Shown: positions 11,123-21,158 of the stretch, one piece after another
Position numbering within the stretch: position 1 is the stretch's first letter
How the letters are laid out: each line of letters begins with the position of its first letter
DNA from: Balanoglossus misakiensis
Lineage: Eukaryota > Hemichordata
Length of the DNA stretch: 64,000 nt
NCBI GenBank assembly: GCA_040954595.2
Contig: CM082581.2
Span: 1,984,001 to 2,048,000, forward strand
Direction: 5' to 3'
The notes under the pieces: generated by a model
Databases searched by the model: none
What the model saw: the letters and a program-made list of their open reading frames with translations, nothing else
Told to the model about the DNA's origin: nothing
Translations under genes and position numbers: made by a program

Positions 11123-14100
11123 ATGTCAGTATTTCTACAGTATTTTTCTGCAACTAGTTGGCAAAAACTGCCTTTATCAAGGCAAATCCTACACACAGCA
11201 CTTGACTGTCAAGAGTGCCAAAGTAGCAATGTTGATGTTCTGCTTTTGAACAAGTACTATCAGAAACATATCAAAAGTCTTCCCTTCTCGACTGTTGAGG
11301 TAATTGAAGATGCAATGGGAGAGATGCAACAACTACAAAATCCACATGAGACAAAGCTGACTGTCCCTCTTAAATCTACCGTAAGAACTGCCGGACAGCT
11401 ATATCAGCGAGTAGAGGAGTCATACAATAAAGTGTACTCAACACCTTTCAGTGAAGCGCTTCTCAAAGTTCCGGGGTTCAAGCTACAGACAAAAATCAGC
11501 AAAGAACAGAAAAAGAAAGACAGACGAGCACTTTATACTAATGTCAAGCAAAGCATCGAAAAATCCCACGCTAAAAATGACGGAGATTTAAAAACAATCC
11601 TAGGATCCGGTCAGTCATTTGCTTGCTACGAATCATGTTGACGGTCTGTTGACTTTGAGTCTACCGATTCTGCCAAGAAGCGAGTAAATCGCCGTCTACA
11701 ACTAGAATCCCTCAACAAGCTGACACCAAAAGACCATGTTGTAAAAACAGAGTCTGTTGAATAGGACAAAAGCTCATTTGTAAGTGAACTTTCCAATTAT
11801 GATGCTGGCAAGGTCAACTGGAGTAGCCTTGCGAGAAAGTACGGGCTAACAGCTGCAAATGGTGGCCAAATACTGAAAGAGTACGCAACCTCAGCTGGCA
11901 TCGACACTGACAAGTTCAATATCAATAAGAAGGTTCAAGGTCGAGATTTTGTCAGAAGAGTACACCGTAAAACATTGAAAGGTCTTGGGGGAGGTGTCAC
12001 TTCCTCAACACCGACCAGCAAGAGCCCTGCAAGAAATATTGAAAACAAAAATAAGAAGTGGCGAAATCGACATCGGTGAATTAATAGCACCAAAAGAGTT
12101 CCAAAAGATGACCATTGGAAAAGATGGCAAATTAAAAGAAGAAACTTATACAATCTACGCTAGAAAAATAAACTTACAGACAATCCGAAAACGAGAGCTT
12201 GACAGACAAATTAAGCTTGGTGTTCTGAGAAGCCATGTTTATGGGTATGACGACGGTCATTACCAAAACCTAGAAGAAAAAGAAATAAGGGATGAGCTAC
12301 AAAGAATACACGAGTTGAAAGAAGGAGAAACCATCGATGAAATGCGCAGTAAATTAAAAAGACTACATCACTCACGGCACTTCAAAATATGGCATGACCA
12401 CAGTACTGTAGGCAACCATTCCCACATTGTCTTCATGGTGAGCTGGATATACGACGCGGCAACATATCTGACAAATGAGGAGTACTTGGAGAAACACGGA
12501 AAAAAAGTAAACGTTGACTCGCTTGTTGAGAAGCCACATCTATATATAATGGGACGATCCAACTCCAATGACGTTGATCAGCTGTCATATGTTGAAACCA
12601 GAGTAGAAGATCTAAAATGTTTAACAGGACCAATAACATCCGACGAAGGTTCCAGGGAATACACAGATGTCCACCGATTTTTTCATGGCGATGGACCGGC
12701 ACAGGAGTTTGAGGATTAGCACCAGAAAGGAGGTCACTACCAGTGCATCTGTGGAATAGAGTCAAGAAGACATGATGATCTGTCTGCATGTTACCATCTG
12801 AAATATCTGTCAATAGATGAGAAACGTAACTTGTCACGGCAAACTTCCCATCCATTTGCCAACTTAACAGTGGCCGACCTTAGGAGAGAGCTTGATGCTA
12901 GGGGTGAAGAAACTGAAGGATTAAAGAAGCCAGACTTACAATCTAAACTCTCTGAAATTTTACATGGTATGCAGAGAGTACCAGCACTGCTCCATCTCAC
13001 TCCAGAATATAATCTTGCTGAAATAAACTGCTCTGCATATGAAATTTTGCCATCAGAGCCACTCCATGACCTGAAGGGACACATCCACAATGTGTTAGAA
13101 GAAATTCCAGCACAAACCAAGGATAAAGAAGAAGCAGTAAAGTTACAGAACTTTATTCAGGCAACATATGGTGGTAAAGACGAAATTCGGGGATGCGATG
13201 CACGCAAAGCTATCCTTCTGGTGTCCCAGTATCTTCACGAGAACAACATAAATACTGAGCATGGTCAGCTTATTGACACGCTTGCTGAAATAAGCGAAAC
13301 TGCTTATAAACATGACAATGACAGATGCCCACGACTGATTCTGCGATTGTATAACACTGTATTTTTGCATGGAATATTGTGCAAAAGGGTATTTGAGAAG
13401 CCAAAGAAACTTACCAAACGAAAGATGTTCGGGCGGTATTTCCATAACATCACCGTCCATCTACCTGATCAACTGAGATTGGTTTCTCTGAGGTCAACAA
13501 ATGCTGAAAACCAGGAGCGAGTTTTCAATCGAATACGGAGAGTGACGAAAACAACTTCCTCCAAGCGTCCAGGTGGTATCACAGGTAATGCCATGATACG
13601 TCTAGGTGCAGAAGAAGAGATGACAAAAGAAAGAGATCCATCACAAATTATAGAATCTGAAATTAGCAAAATTGGAAAGCAGCTCCCAAAACGTCAGAAT
13701 ACAGTAATCCCTGAGGACGAAATACTGCGACGACCAACACTACTGCAAAGCCACTATGAAAGGATTGCAGATTTCTTGCTGCCAGGAGAAGGTGCATTGT
13801 GGCAGAGACATGAGGAAGCAATAGAGTTTTTAACTCTGATACCCAGGATGATTTCAAGGTATCTGCAGTGCAATTTAGTCCCAAATATTTTAACTCACAC
13901 TTTTATTTCTTTTCAATAACAATTAATGTTGATTATATGCAGACATAATACAACAGATTGCATGGTGTTTTGGGACAGGAAAAACTAATCTAAAATATAG
14001 TATCAAAGCATCAAAAATTACATCTATACATGCCCTGTCTTTTTCATGGAACTTTTCTGTCAAGCAGGTTCTGTTATTTTTTGTGACGAGCAACCTCCAT

Positions 14101-14152
14101 TTTTACAAATAATAGAACTATTCTCGGATATCCCACATGTTTTATGGCTTTC

Positions 14153-14503
14153 TAAAAAAGGTCTCTCACTCGCTGCCCTTTTTCTTTTTGTGTTTGATAC
14201 AAAACACCATTTATGTTAATGTACATGTGTATATGTAGTGAATGAACGTTCAACCACACACAAGTTCCACCATGCTTGTATATGAGAGTAAAAACTCGCC
14301 CAAAATGAATAAATGGTAGAGACCGATTGTTCATTTTGGCAAGGTTTTTCACTCTCGTGTCTACAAGCGGGATGGAAGGTGTGTGTGGTTGAATGTTCAT
14401 TCAGTATATATCCACATGTACATTAACATAAACAGTGTCTTGAATGAAACATAATATTAATGGGAAAAGGGCAGCGAGAGAGAGAGACTTTGTCCCTTTA
14501 ACA
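14153..14503. repeat. Foldback element (GGGACAAAGTCTCTC family), copy 1
   Basis: About 350 bp with two long inverted arms meeting near 14,320. The right end reads GAGAGACTTTGTCCCTTTAA and the left arm starts GGTCTCTCACTCGCTGCCC. It lies in an intron of the SAP-motif pseudogene. Related copies: 27,640-27,898 and 37,111-37,295. Confidence 0.75.
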
Positions 14504-14682
14504 GCTTGCAAATCCTTATTTATTTTGGAAAATTCTATTGTAAAAATTGTCCAAGATTATAGTACTTACATTAACCATTGGTGTTGTGTGTAAACTGTTA
14601 TATAAAGAATGTTTGATCAATCTCCTTACCTGTTTATTTCTATAGGAACCAGGACCTCATCTGCATCATTTCCGGTCATAAT

Positions 14683-14826
14683 TGTAATGTATGTTACTTT
14701 GAATGCCTTGTACATTACTATCTGTAATACTGCCCTCTATGTTGACTTATGGTAATAAAGTGAGTTGCCTCGTTTTGGCACTCTGTTGACTAGACTTCAT
14801 GGCGTACGGAGTTCCAATACAACACA
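14683..14826 (+). repeat. 5' LTR
   Basis: 144 bp, TG...CA ends. An AATAAA signal lies at 14754-14759 inside the LTR. One mismatch to the 3' LTR. Confidence 0.95.
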
Positions 14827-14839
14827 TGGTGTCAGAAGT
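14827..14839 (+). promoter_or_regulatory. Primer-binding site
   Basis: TGGTGTCAGAAGT directly follows the 5' LTR. It is complementary to a tRNA 3' end of the ...ACTTCTGACACCA type, which I recall as tRNA-Leu. Confidence 0.75.
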
Positions 14840-14847
14840 TGAGGAAA

Positions 14848-17800
14848 ATGGCTCAATCCAACATTCAACTGAAACCTCCAGCACATCTAAGCCTAGATGG
14901 TAACGTTGCGCAAAACTGGAAGGAGTTTCGTCGCAGTTGGGAAACGTTCGCCACGGCAGCAGAACTGGACAAAAAAGAAGAGGCCGTACAAGTCGCCACA
15001 TTTCTACATGTAGCTGGTACCGCTGCGCAGCAAGTCTTCGACACGTTCGAGTTCGCTGATCCCAGAGATGAACACAAAATCGATCCAGTCATCGAAAAGT
15101 TCGCCGGTTATTGTGAGCCAAGAAAAAACATAACCGTAAACCGTTATTTATTCAACTCAAGACAACAGAAAATCAACGAGTCGTTCACGGACTATTTGAC
15201 GTCATTACGCACGTTGCTCAAAGACTGCAGTTTACCCCAAGATTTGGCGGATGAATTTCTTCGTGATCGCATAGTGTGTGGAATCAGAGATGAGAAAGTC
15301 CGAGAAAGACTTCTACGAACTGACGACCTCACACTGCAGAATGCAGTCAACACCTGCAAAGCAGCAGAACTATCCGCAGATCAGATGAGATCACTCTCTT
15401 TCATCGATAACGATAGTCCAGTTGATGTACACGACGTCAAGCGTGCAGGCGGTAAACAGTCACGTGGTAAGTCCCACCAGAAGTTTACGCGTCGACCTCC
15501 CGCGGGGAATAGGCAATCTCCGAACAGGCAGTGTCCGAACTGTCCCTATGAACACGATTCTAGAAAATGCCCAGCATATGGCAAAACATGCCGGAAATGC
15601 GGAAAACCAAACCACTTTGCAAGTAAGTGTAGAGGTACTGCCCAGCGTACCAACAACCGTTGTGCCAGCCCCACAACACAACATCCTGCCCAGCAGTCGA
15701 TGTCACGAGCCAGGTCAAGCCAGCACCCACGTAGCCAGCGTGCAGTGAAAGCAGTTACGCATGCAGATAGCAGTGATGAAGACATCGCACTGTTCACTAT
15801 TGACACTCTAACTGTCAGAACCCTTGAAACTGAAACTGATAGCAGATCAAAAGACTGGTCTCAAAGTTGTCGCATTGGAGACACCAATGTATCCTTCAAA
15901 CTAGATAGTGGTTCACAAGTTGATATTATTCCAGTGTCTGTATTGAAATCTTTGGTACCTAAGCACACTCATTTGAAGCGTTCACAAATCACTTTGAAAT
16001 CATACAGCAATCATGTGATTAAGCCCATTGGCCAAGTCCAGCTCAAAGTGAAAGTAAATACACAAGGTGTGAATGGCAAAATCACACAGAGTAAGCCCAT
16101 CCCCATCACATTTCAAGTTGTTACAGGTAATGTTGTACCCATCCTTGGTCGTGAAACATGTGAAAGGTTGAATCTTTTGAAAAGGGTATTTCATGTACAA
16201 ACCTGTGGTCCTGTCCCCAAACAGAATGGCAATATTTCAACTGCTTCAGAAAAATCACACTCAAAGCGTACTAAACAAGCCCAAAGGTTACTTGACAAAA
16301 ACAAGGATTTATTCGAAGGCCTTGGTTGTCTGAACAACTGTGAGTATGACATACAAATTGACCCCACTGTACCCCCAGTTCAGTTACCACCAAGACAAAT
16401 CCCTCACAAATTGAGAGACAAAGTCAAAGCAGAATTAGATCATATGGTTTTACTTGATGTAATTGAACCCGTCACCGAGCCAACCGATTGGGTTAGTCAA
16501 ATCACCGTGGTCATGAAAAAGAATGGCCAAGTGCGCGTATGCCTAGATCCACAAGAATTAAACAAAGCAATACGTCGTGAGCACTTTCCAAACGCCACGT
16601 TAGAAGACGTCGTAACGCGAATGCCAGACGCAAATATTTTTTCCAAGTTCGACGCCACGTCAGGTTATTGGCAACTCAAACTTAGCGACGCGAGTTCCAA
16701 GCTAACCACGTTCAACACCCCCTGGGGTAGATATATGTTCAAGAGAATGCCATTTGGTATTAGCTCTGCAAGCGAAATTTGGCAAAGAGCCATGATAGAT
16801 GAATTTGGTGATTTAGAAGGTATTGAAGTCATTGTAGACGATATGCTACTACAAGCTACTTGTGATGACGAGCATGACAAAAACCTCTGTCAATTCCTAG
16901 ACAAAGTTCGCGAGTCCGGATTGAAACTCAATGGCAGCAAATGTGAAATAGCTGTTGACGAAGTCGAATTCTCAGGTCACTTACTGACAAGTGAAGGACT
17001 GAAACCAAGTCCAGAAAGAATCCGAGCCCTCACAGAAATGTCCAAGCCGCAAAACAAATCTGAGCTCCAGACATTTCTCGGCATCATGGTGTATCTAGCA
17101 AAGTTCGTGCCAAATTTGTCAGCACTTACAGCCCCATTACGTGAGCTTCTTGCAAAAGGAATAGAATGGAGCTGGGAAGCCAGACATGATGCTGCGTTTG
17201 ACAAATTGATTGAAGTCGCTACAAATGCTCCCGTTCTGAAATTCTACGATGCTAAAAAGCCCGTCACAATTTCTACTGATGCTAGTGACAAAGGTTTTGG
17301 CGCTATGATAAGCCAAGATTCACACCCAGTTGCTTACGCCTCGCGCAGACTGAATAATGCAGAAGTAAATTACGCGACAATCGAAAAGGAGATGAGTGCA
17401 ATTCTCTTTGCATGTACTCGGTTTCATGATTATATATATGGAGACAAAACAACTGTCGAAACCGATCACAAACCCCTTGTCGGTATATTTCAGAAACCGC
17501 TGCATAAACTGAGTCCACGTTTACAACGCATGCGCATGAATCTTCTGAGATATGATCTACACATTGTGTATAAACCCGGTAAAGAAATGCTCATACCCGA
17601 TGCGCTGAGTCGAGCCCCGATCGATGCTCCACAACAGTCAGATGCAGAACGCGAAGTTCTCAGTATCATCAATCAAATGCCCATATCAGATCAGAAGTTA
17701 GAGAAATTACGTGAAGAAACCGCGTGTGACCCAACGCTGTTGAAGGTCATTGACCTAGCCACCTCAAAATGGCCCGACAATAAAATGTATGTTTCTGATG

Positions 17801-19050
17801 AAGTCAAACCATATCATGCATATCGACATGAAATAACATATGCCCATGGAATATTGTTCCGCAACAACCAAGTCATTATTCCAGCAAGTATGCGTCCAGA
17901 AATCATGCAAAAACTACACGCCAGCCATCAAGGAATTGTAAAAACAAAACAAAGAGCCCGCTCAATACTATTTTGGCCATGTATCAACAACGAGATTGAA
18001 GACATGATATCTAAATGCTCAGTCTGTATGGAATTTCGTCCCAAGCGTTCTCGAGAACCGATGATCCCCCACGAGATACCAACTACCCCATGGTCCAAAG
18101 TTGGTACTGATTTGTTCGAATTAGGATCAGATGATTATTTGGTCATTATTGATTATCACTCAAAGTTCCCAGAAGTAATAAAGCTCCCAAACAAAACAGC
18201 GAATGCAGTTATATCCGCAACAAAATCTGTATTTGCTCGTGAAGGAATCCCTGATACTGTCATTAGTGATAACGGTCCATGTTATGACAATCGTGAATAC
18301 CGTAAATTTGCTCATGATTGGGAATTTAACCACATCAAGATCAGCCCAGGTTATTCACAATCCAATGGCCAAGTTGAAAATGCTGTAAAATCAGTCAAAC
18401 GTCTGATGAAAAAGGCATATAAAAGTGGTCAAGACCCCTATGTTTCATTGCTAGAGTTTCGCAATACTCCCCTAGATGGAACAAATGGTTTATCACCCAG
18501 TCAATTGCTTAAGAGCAGAATCTTGAAGTCCAAACTTCCCACAGCGGAAAACTTGACAAAACCTCATATAGTCCCTCCCATGACAAATCACTTGAAAGCT
18601 AGACAGCTCAAGCAGAAATACTATTATGACAGAACAGCACGTCATAATATTGCACAGCCTGTCCCAGGTCAGCCAGTCAGATTTCGTAACCCACATGCTA
18701 AATGGGAATATGGTGTTGTAAAGGAATCACTTCCACAGCCCAGATCTGTGTTAGTTGAAAGTCAGTCTGGAAAGGTGTACAAAAGAAATCGCAGACATAT
18801 GTACCCAACATCTGAAAACCCACCACCACCAGATTTACCTGATATTGATGAATATCTACAGGAATCTTGTTCCAAACCTGTACCAGTTTCCAACCGTCTT
18901 TCTGAATCCACATTTTCAGACACACCACATACCACCCCACCCAACACTACTGCCCACACAAAGCTCAAACATGATCAAGTGAAAATCCGACCGGATGTCA
19001 CTACTCGTTATGGCCGAGTATCAAAAGGAAAAGTTCAATTAGATTTGTAG
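14848..19050 (+). CDS. Gag-Pol polyprotein of Ty3/gypsy element
   Basis: 1,400 residues in one frame with no frameshift or stop. ATG 14848 is the first Met after the primer-binding site. Gag: capsid-like N-terminal 200 residues, then two zinc knuckles at about 229-265, the second a canonical CX2CX4HX4C. Protease: DSG at 353-355. Reverse transcriptase: catalytic VDD at 663-665. RNase H: STDAS near 810 and TDHKP further on. Integrase: HHCC zinc finger about 1024-1060 (last Cys pair CSVC). The catalytic acids are Asp1088, Asp1141 and Glu1177, spaced D-52-D-35-E, which matches the classical integrase spacing. All key residues are present, so the element looks autonomous. No env-like ORF follows. 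It lies on the same strand as the gene it disrupts. Confidence 0.95.
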   Translation: MAQSNIQLKPPAHLSLDGNVAQNWKEFRRSWETFATAAELDKKEEAVQVATFLHVAGTAAQQVFDTFEFADPRDEHKIDPVIEKFAGYCEPRKNITVNRYLFNSRQQKINESFTDYLTSLRTLLKDCSLPQDLADEFLRDRIVCGIRDEKVRERLLRTDDLTLQNAVNTCKAAELSADQMRSLSFIDNDSPVDVHDVKRAGGKQSRGKSHQKFTRRPPAGNRQSPNRQCPNCPYEHDSRKCPAYGKTCRKCGKPNHFASKCRGTAQRTNNRCASPTTQHPAQQSMSRARSSQHPRSQRAVKAVTHADSSDEDIALFTIDTLTVRTLETETDSRSKDWSQSCRIGDTNVSFKLDSGSQVDIIPVSVLKSLVPKHTHLKRSQITLKSYSNHVIKPIGQVQLKVKVNTQGVNGKITQSKPIPITFQVVTGNVVPILGRETCERLNLLKRVFHVQTCGPVPKQNGNISTASEKSHSKRTKQAQRLLDKNKDLFEGLGCLNNCEYDIQIDPTVPPVQLPPRQIPHKLRDKVKAELDHMVLLDVIEPVTEPTDWVSQITVVMKKNGQVRVCLDPQELNKAIRREHFPNATLEDVVTRMPDANIFSKFDATSGYWQLKLSDASSKLTTFNTPWGRYMFKRMPFGISSASEIWQRAMIDEFGDLEGIEVIVDDMLLQATCDDEHDKNLCQFLDKVRESGLKLNGSKCEIAVDEVEFSGHLLTSEGLKPSPERIRALTEMSKPQNKSELQTFLGIMVYLAKFVPNLSALTAPLRELLAKGIEWSWEARHDAAFDKLIEVATNAPVLKFYDAKKPVTISTDASDKGFGAMISQDSHPVAYASRRLNNAEVNYATIEKEMSAILFACTRFHDYIYGDKTTVETDHKPLVGIFQKPLHKLSPRLQRMRMNLLRYDLHIVYKPGKEMLIPDALSRAPIDAPQQSDAEREVLSIINQMPISDQKLEKLREETACDPTLLKVIDLATSKWPDNKMYVSDEVKPYHAYRHEITYAHGILFRNNQVIIPASMRPEIMQKLHASHQGIVKTKQRARSILFWPCINNEIEDMISKCSVCMEFRPKRSREPMIPHEIPTTPWSKVGTDLFELGSDDYLVIIDYHSKFPEVIKLPNKTANAVISATKSVFAREGIPDTVISDNGPCYDNREYRKFAHDWEFNHIKISPGYSQSNGQVENAVKSVKRLMKKAYKSGQDPYVSLLEFRNTPLDGTNGLSPSQLLKSRILKSKLPTAENLTKPHIVPPMTNHLKARQLKQKYYYDRTARHNIAQPVPGQPVRFRNPHAKWEYGVVKESLPQPRSVLVESQSGKVYKRNRRHMYPTSENPPPPDLPDIDEYLQESCSKPVPVSNRLSESTFSDTPHTTPPNTTAHTKLKHDQVKIRPDVTTRYGRVSKGKVQLDL

Positions 19051-19213
19051 TTTTCTGTGTTATAAAGAATTGACTTGCATTGTATTTGAGATACCACTTC
19101 TTTGTATTATTGTTCTGAACTTTTTTGGTGCTTTCCCGAGTTATAAGAAAAATGTCTTCACATTGTCAAACATCCTGAATTGTTCACACTTGTATTACCG
19201 GTCACCCATTTGT

Positions 19214-19225
19214 AAAAAAGGGGCG
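19214..19225 (+). promoter_or_regulatory. Polypurine tract
   Basis: AAAAAAGGGGCG immediately precedes the 3' LTR, as expected for plus-strand priming. Confidence 0.85.
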
Positions 19226-19369
19226 TGTAATGTATGTTACTTTGAATGCCTTGTACATTACTATCTGTAATACTGCCCTCTATGTTGACTTATGGTAATA
19301 AAGTGAGTTGCCTCGTTTTGGCACTCTGTTGACTAGACTTCATGGCGTACGGAGTCCCAATACAACACA
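19226..19369 (+). repeat. 3' LTR
   Basis: 144 bp, one difference from the 5' LTR, followed by the ATAAT target duplication. Confidence 0.95.
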
Positions 19370-20529
19370 ATAATCTCTGCAAAAGGTACAATGTGATATC
19401 AACAGGTGTTGGTAAGATTGTGTGGACAGAGTAAGAAGTGAAGCAATTGCTTTACCAATCCACAAGATAAAGCTCTATGACAGCAATGGTGAAAGAAGTG
19501 GTAGCCTCACTGTCACAGGCTTTCAAGATGATAGCAGACGTAAGAGCATATTACATCACAGTCAAACCAAATAAGTGACTTCATCTGTATGCATATAATT
19601 TTGGGGGAAACATTACTTTCAAAAATATGAATTTCTTTCACTTCAGCCTGTCAAAATTAATTGACCTATATATACCCAGCCATGTTCAACTTTCAATACC
19701 ACATGAATTCAATGAAAGTATATCTAATGGGCGAAATGTGTTGCTTCTCGCCTGATTTAGCAAAATTGAGTGACATAAATACTGGCTGGAACGGCTTAGT
19801 TAAATGAACGTTTGAAATTATTTTTGAATTATGATTAGTCTATAACAGTAATAAATTTTGAAATAACACTATATAATACAAGCACTACAAAAAATGTCAA
19901 TATTTTATACTACCTTATAGAATCCGAGGAAATTCCAGAGCATCCAATTGGTGTAGATGATGATGACCATGACTTGTTGATTGATCCTGGTTCCCATGAA
20001 CACATCCTCTCAGTAGAAGATGATAAACTTGCCCCTGATATCACCATGGACATGAATGACATCGAGCCGACAAGTGTACCTGAAAGGAACATAACATTAC
20101 ATGGTAGCAATGCTGAGGAGACCCGTTGCAGTATACCAATAGAAGATACAAGACAGACACAGCATAGTACAGGGGAAGACATCAACATGACAGACTGTGA
20201 TTTGGAAACAGAGCACACTGAGGAGACAGTTGAAGCAGAAAGGATGGAAGTCAATGGTATGGAAAATTGCTGCACTCAAGAACGTAACTATTACTATAGT
20301 GAAGTTACCATGTATGGGATTGTTCATTTCAAGGTTCCACTCATTCTTATTTCCTCCCCCCCCCCACCATCCCCAAATAAATCTGCAAGCCCACATTCCA
20401 AGCACATAGTTATGTCACAGTGCAGGAGATAGTCATTTCAATTTTATTTTAGAAAGGAAAGATAAATGTGTGTGAGCGGGAAAAGATATGAAACATGACA
20501 CACCCACATATATGTACATTTATAATATA

Positions 20530-20769
20530 CCTCATGCTAATACTGTGCCGTGATTCGCCAGAATCCGTCACGTGATAGGAAAATAGAATCGACTATGAAC
20601 CGCTAGGGAAATAGCAGAAAAAATATAAACCGGTCACGTGACCCGCGTGAGTGCGCAGACTCGGTCACGTCAATCAGCGTCGCGTCGTCTGACACAATGG
20701 CCACCACTGAAGATGTCGTCTGCCAGCCTCAAGAAAAAATTGCAAGATTTTCCCAGCTGTTAGCATGAG
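20530..20769. repeat. Short element with 11-bp inverted ends and CACGTG sites
   Basis: Bounded by CCTCATGCTAA at 20,530 and TTAGCATGAGG at 20,759-20,769. It contains two TCACGTGA/GTCACGTGAC motifs. A tiny ORF (20,697-20,765, 22 codons, MATTEDVVCQPQEKIARF...) ends at the right repeat. The long palindrome at 20,779-20,956 begins immediately after, so the two may form one composite element. Confidence 0.5.
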
Positions 20770-20778
20770 GTTTATTAT

Positions 20779-20956
20779 AAAACACCTATAGCCTGGCCTA
20801 TATTCGGGCCATAGCAGCCGTTTTTACCCCCTCGTGACTGTGAGTTACCAGAATCATATGCTATTTCCCTCGGCCGCATATGATTCTGGTAACTCACAGC
20901 CCCTCGGGTGTAATAAACGGCCGCTATGGCCCTCATGGCCAGGCAATAGGTGTTCA
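20779..20956. repeat. Long palindrome, ~178 bp
   Basis: The left arm (ACACCTATAGCCTGGCC...) is mirrored by the right arm ending CAATAGGTGT. The arms are about 80 bp with some mismatches, and the centre is near 20,866. Both arms carry GTGAGTTACCAGAATCATATG or its complement. The layout is like the palindrome at 27,342-27,496. Confidence 0.75.
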
Positions 20957-21158
20957 ATATTTCATGTTGACCTTGTGGAACCCCAGGTCAGTTTAAGTGG
21001 CCCAAAAGGAAATCACTTTAAGAAAAACTCATTATTATTGCTGTTAAACCTTAATGTTGTTTTCTTGTTTGCATTCAGGCAAGTCAAGTATCAAAGAAGT
21101 TGCCAAATCAACAGCAAAGATAACAGCCACACATGAAGAGTCATCAATCTCAGAGTAA

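Larger units (their letters stand above)
14683..19369 (+). mobile_element. Ty3/gypsy LTR retrotransposon, complete
   Basis: 4,687 bp with two 144-bp LTRs that begin TGTAATG and end ACAACACA. The 5-bp target duplication is ATAAT (14,678-14,682 and 19,370-19,374). A single continuous gag-pol frame lies between a primer-binding site and a polypurine tract. The LTRs differ at one position (T versus C near the 3' end), so the insertion is young. It interrupts an exon of the SAP-motif pseudogene. Domain order PR-RT-RNaseH-IN puts it in Ty3/gypsy (Metaviridae); I did not place it in a clade. Confidence 0.97.
11123..21158 (+). pseudogene. Decayed multi-exon transposase-like gene with SAP motif
   Basis: One coding frame can be followed through several lesions. 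They are in-frame stops at 11639 (TGA), 11762 (TAG) and 12717 (TAG), a one-base gain in a G run at about 11987-11991, and a frame slip near 19,432-19,440. The first large exon runs to 13,858 (ends TTTCAAG before gtatctg). Next comes 14,646-14,682, which resumes at 19,375-19,539, split by the Ty3 element. Then 19,921-20,283 and 21,079-21,158 (stop TAA). Splice phases agree except across the frame slip. Features: a His-rich patch (IWHDHSTVGNHSH), a Cys/His patch (YQCICGIESRRHDD), a SAP-type DNA-binding motif (LTVADLRRELDARGEET), and KRKMFGRYFHNITVHLPDQ followed by ENQERVFNRI. I associate this combination with uncharacterised mobile-element proteins of cnidarians and molluscs. The superfamily is not identified. 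Confidence 0.6.
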
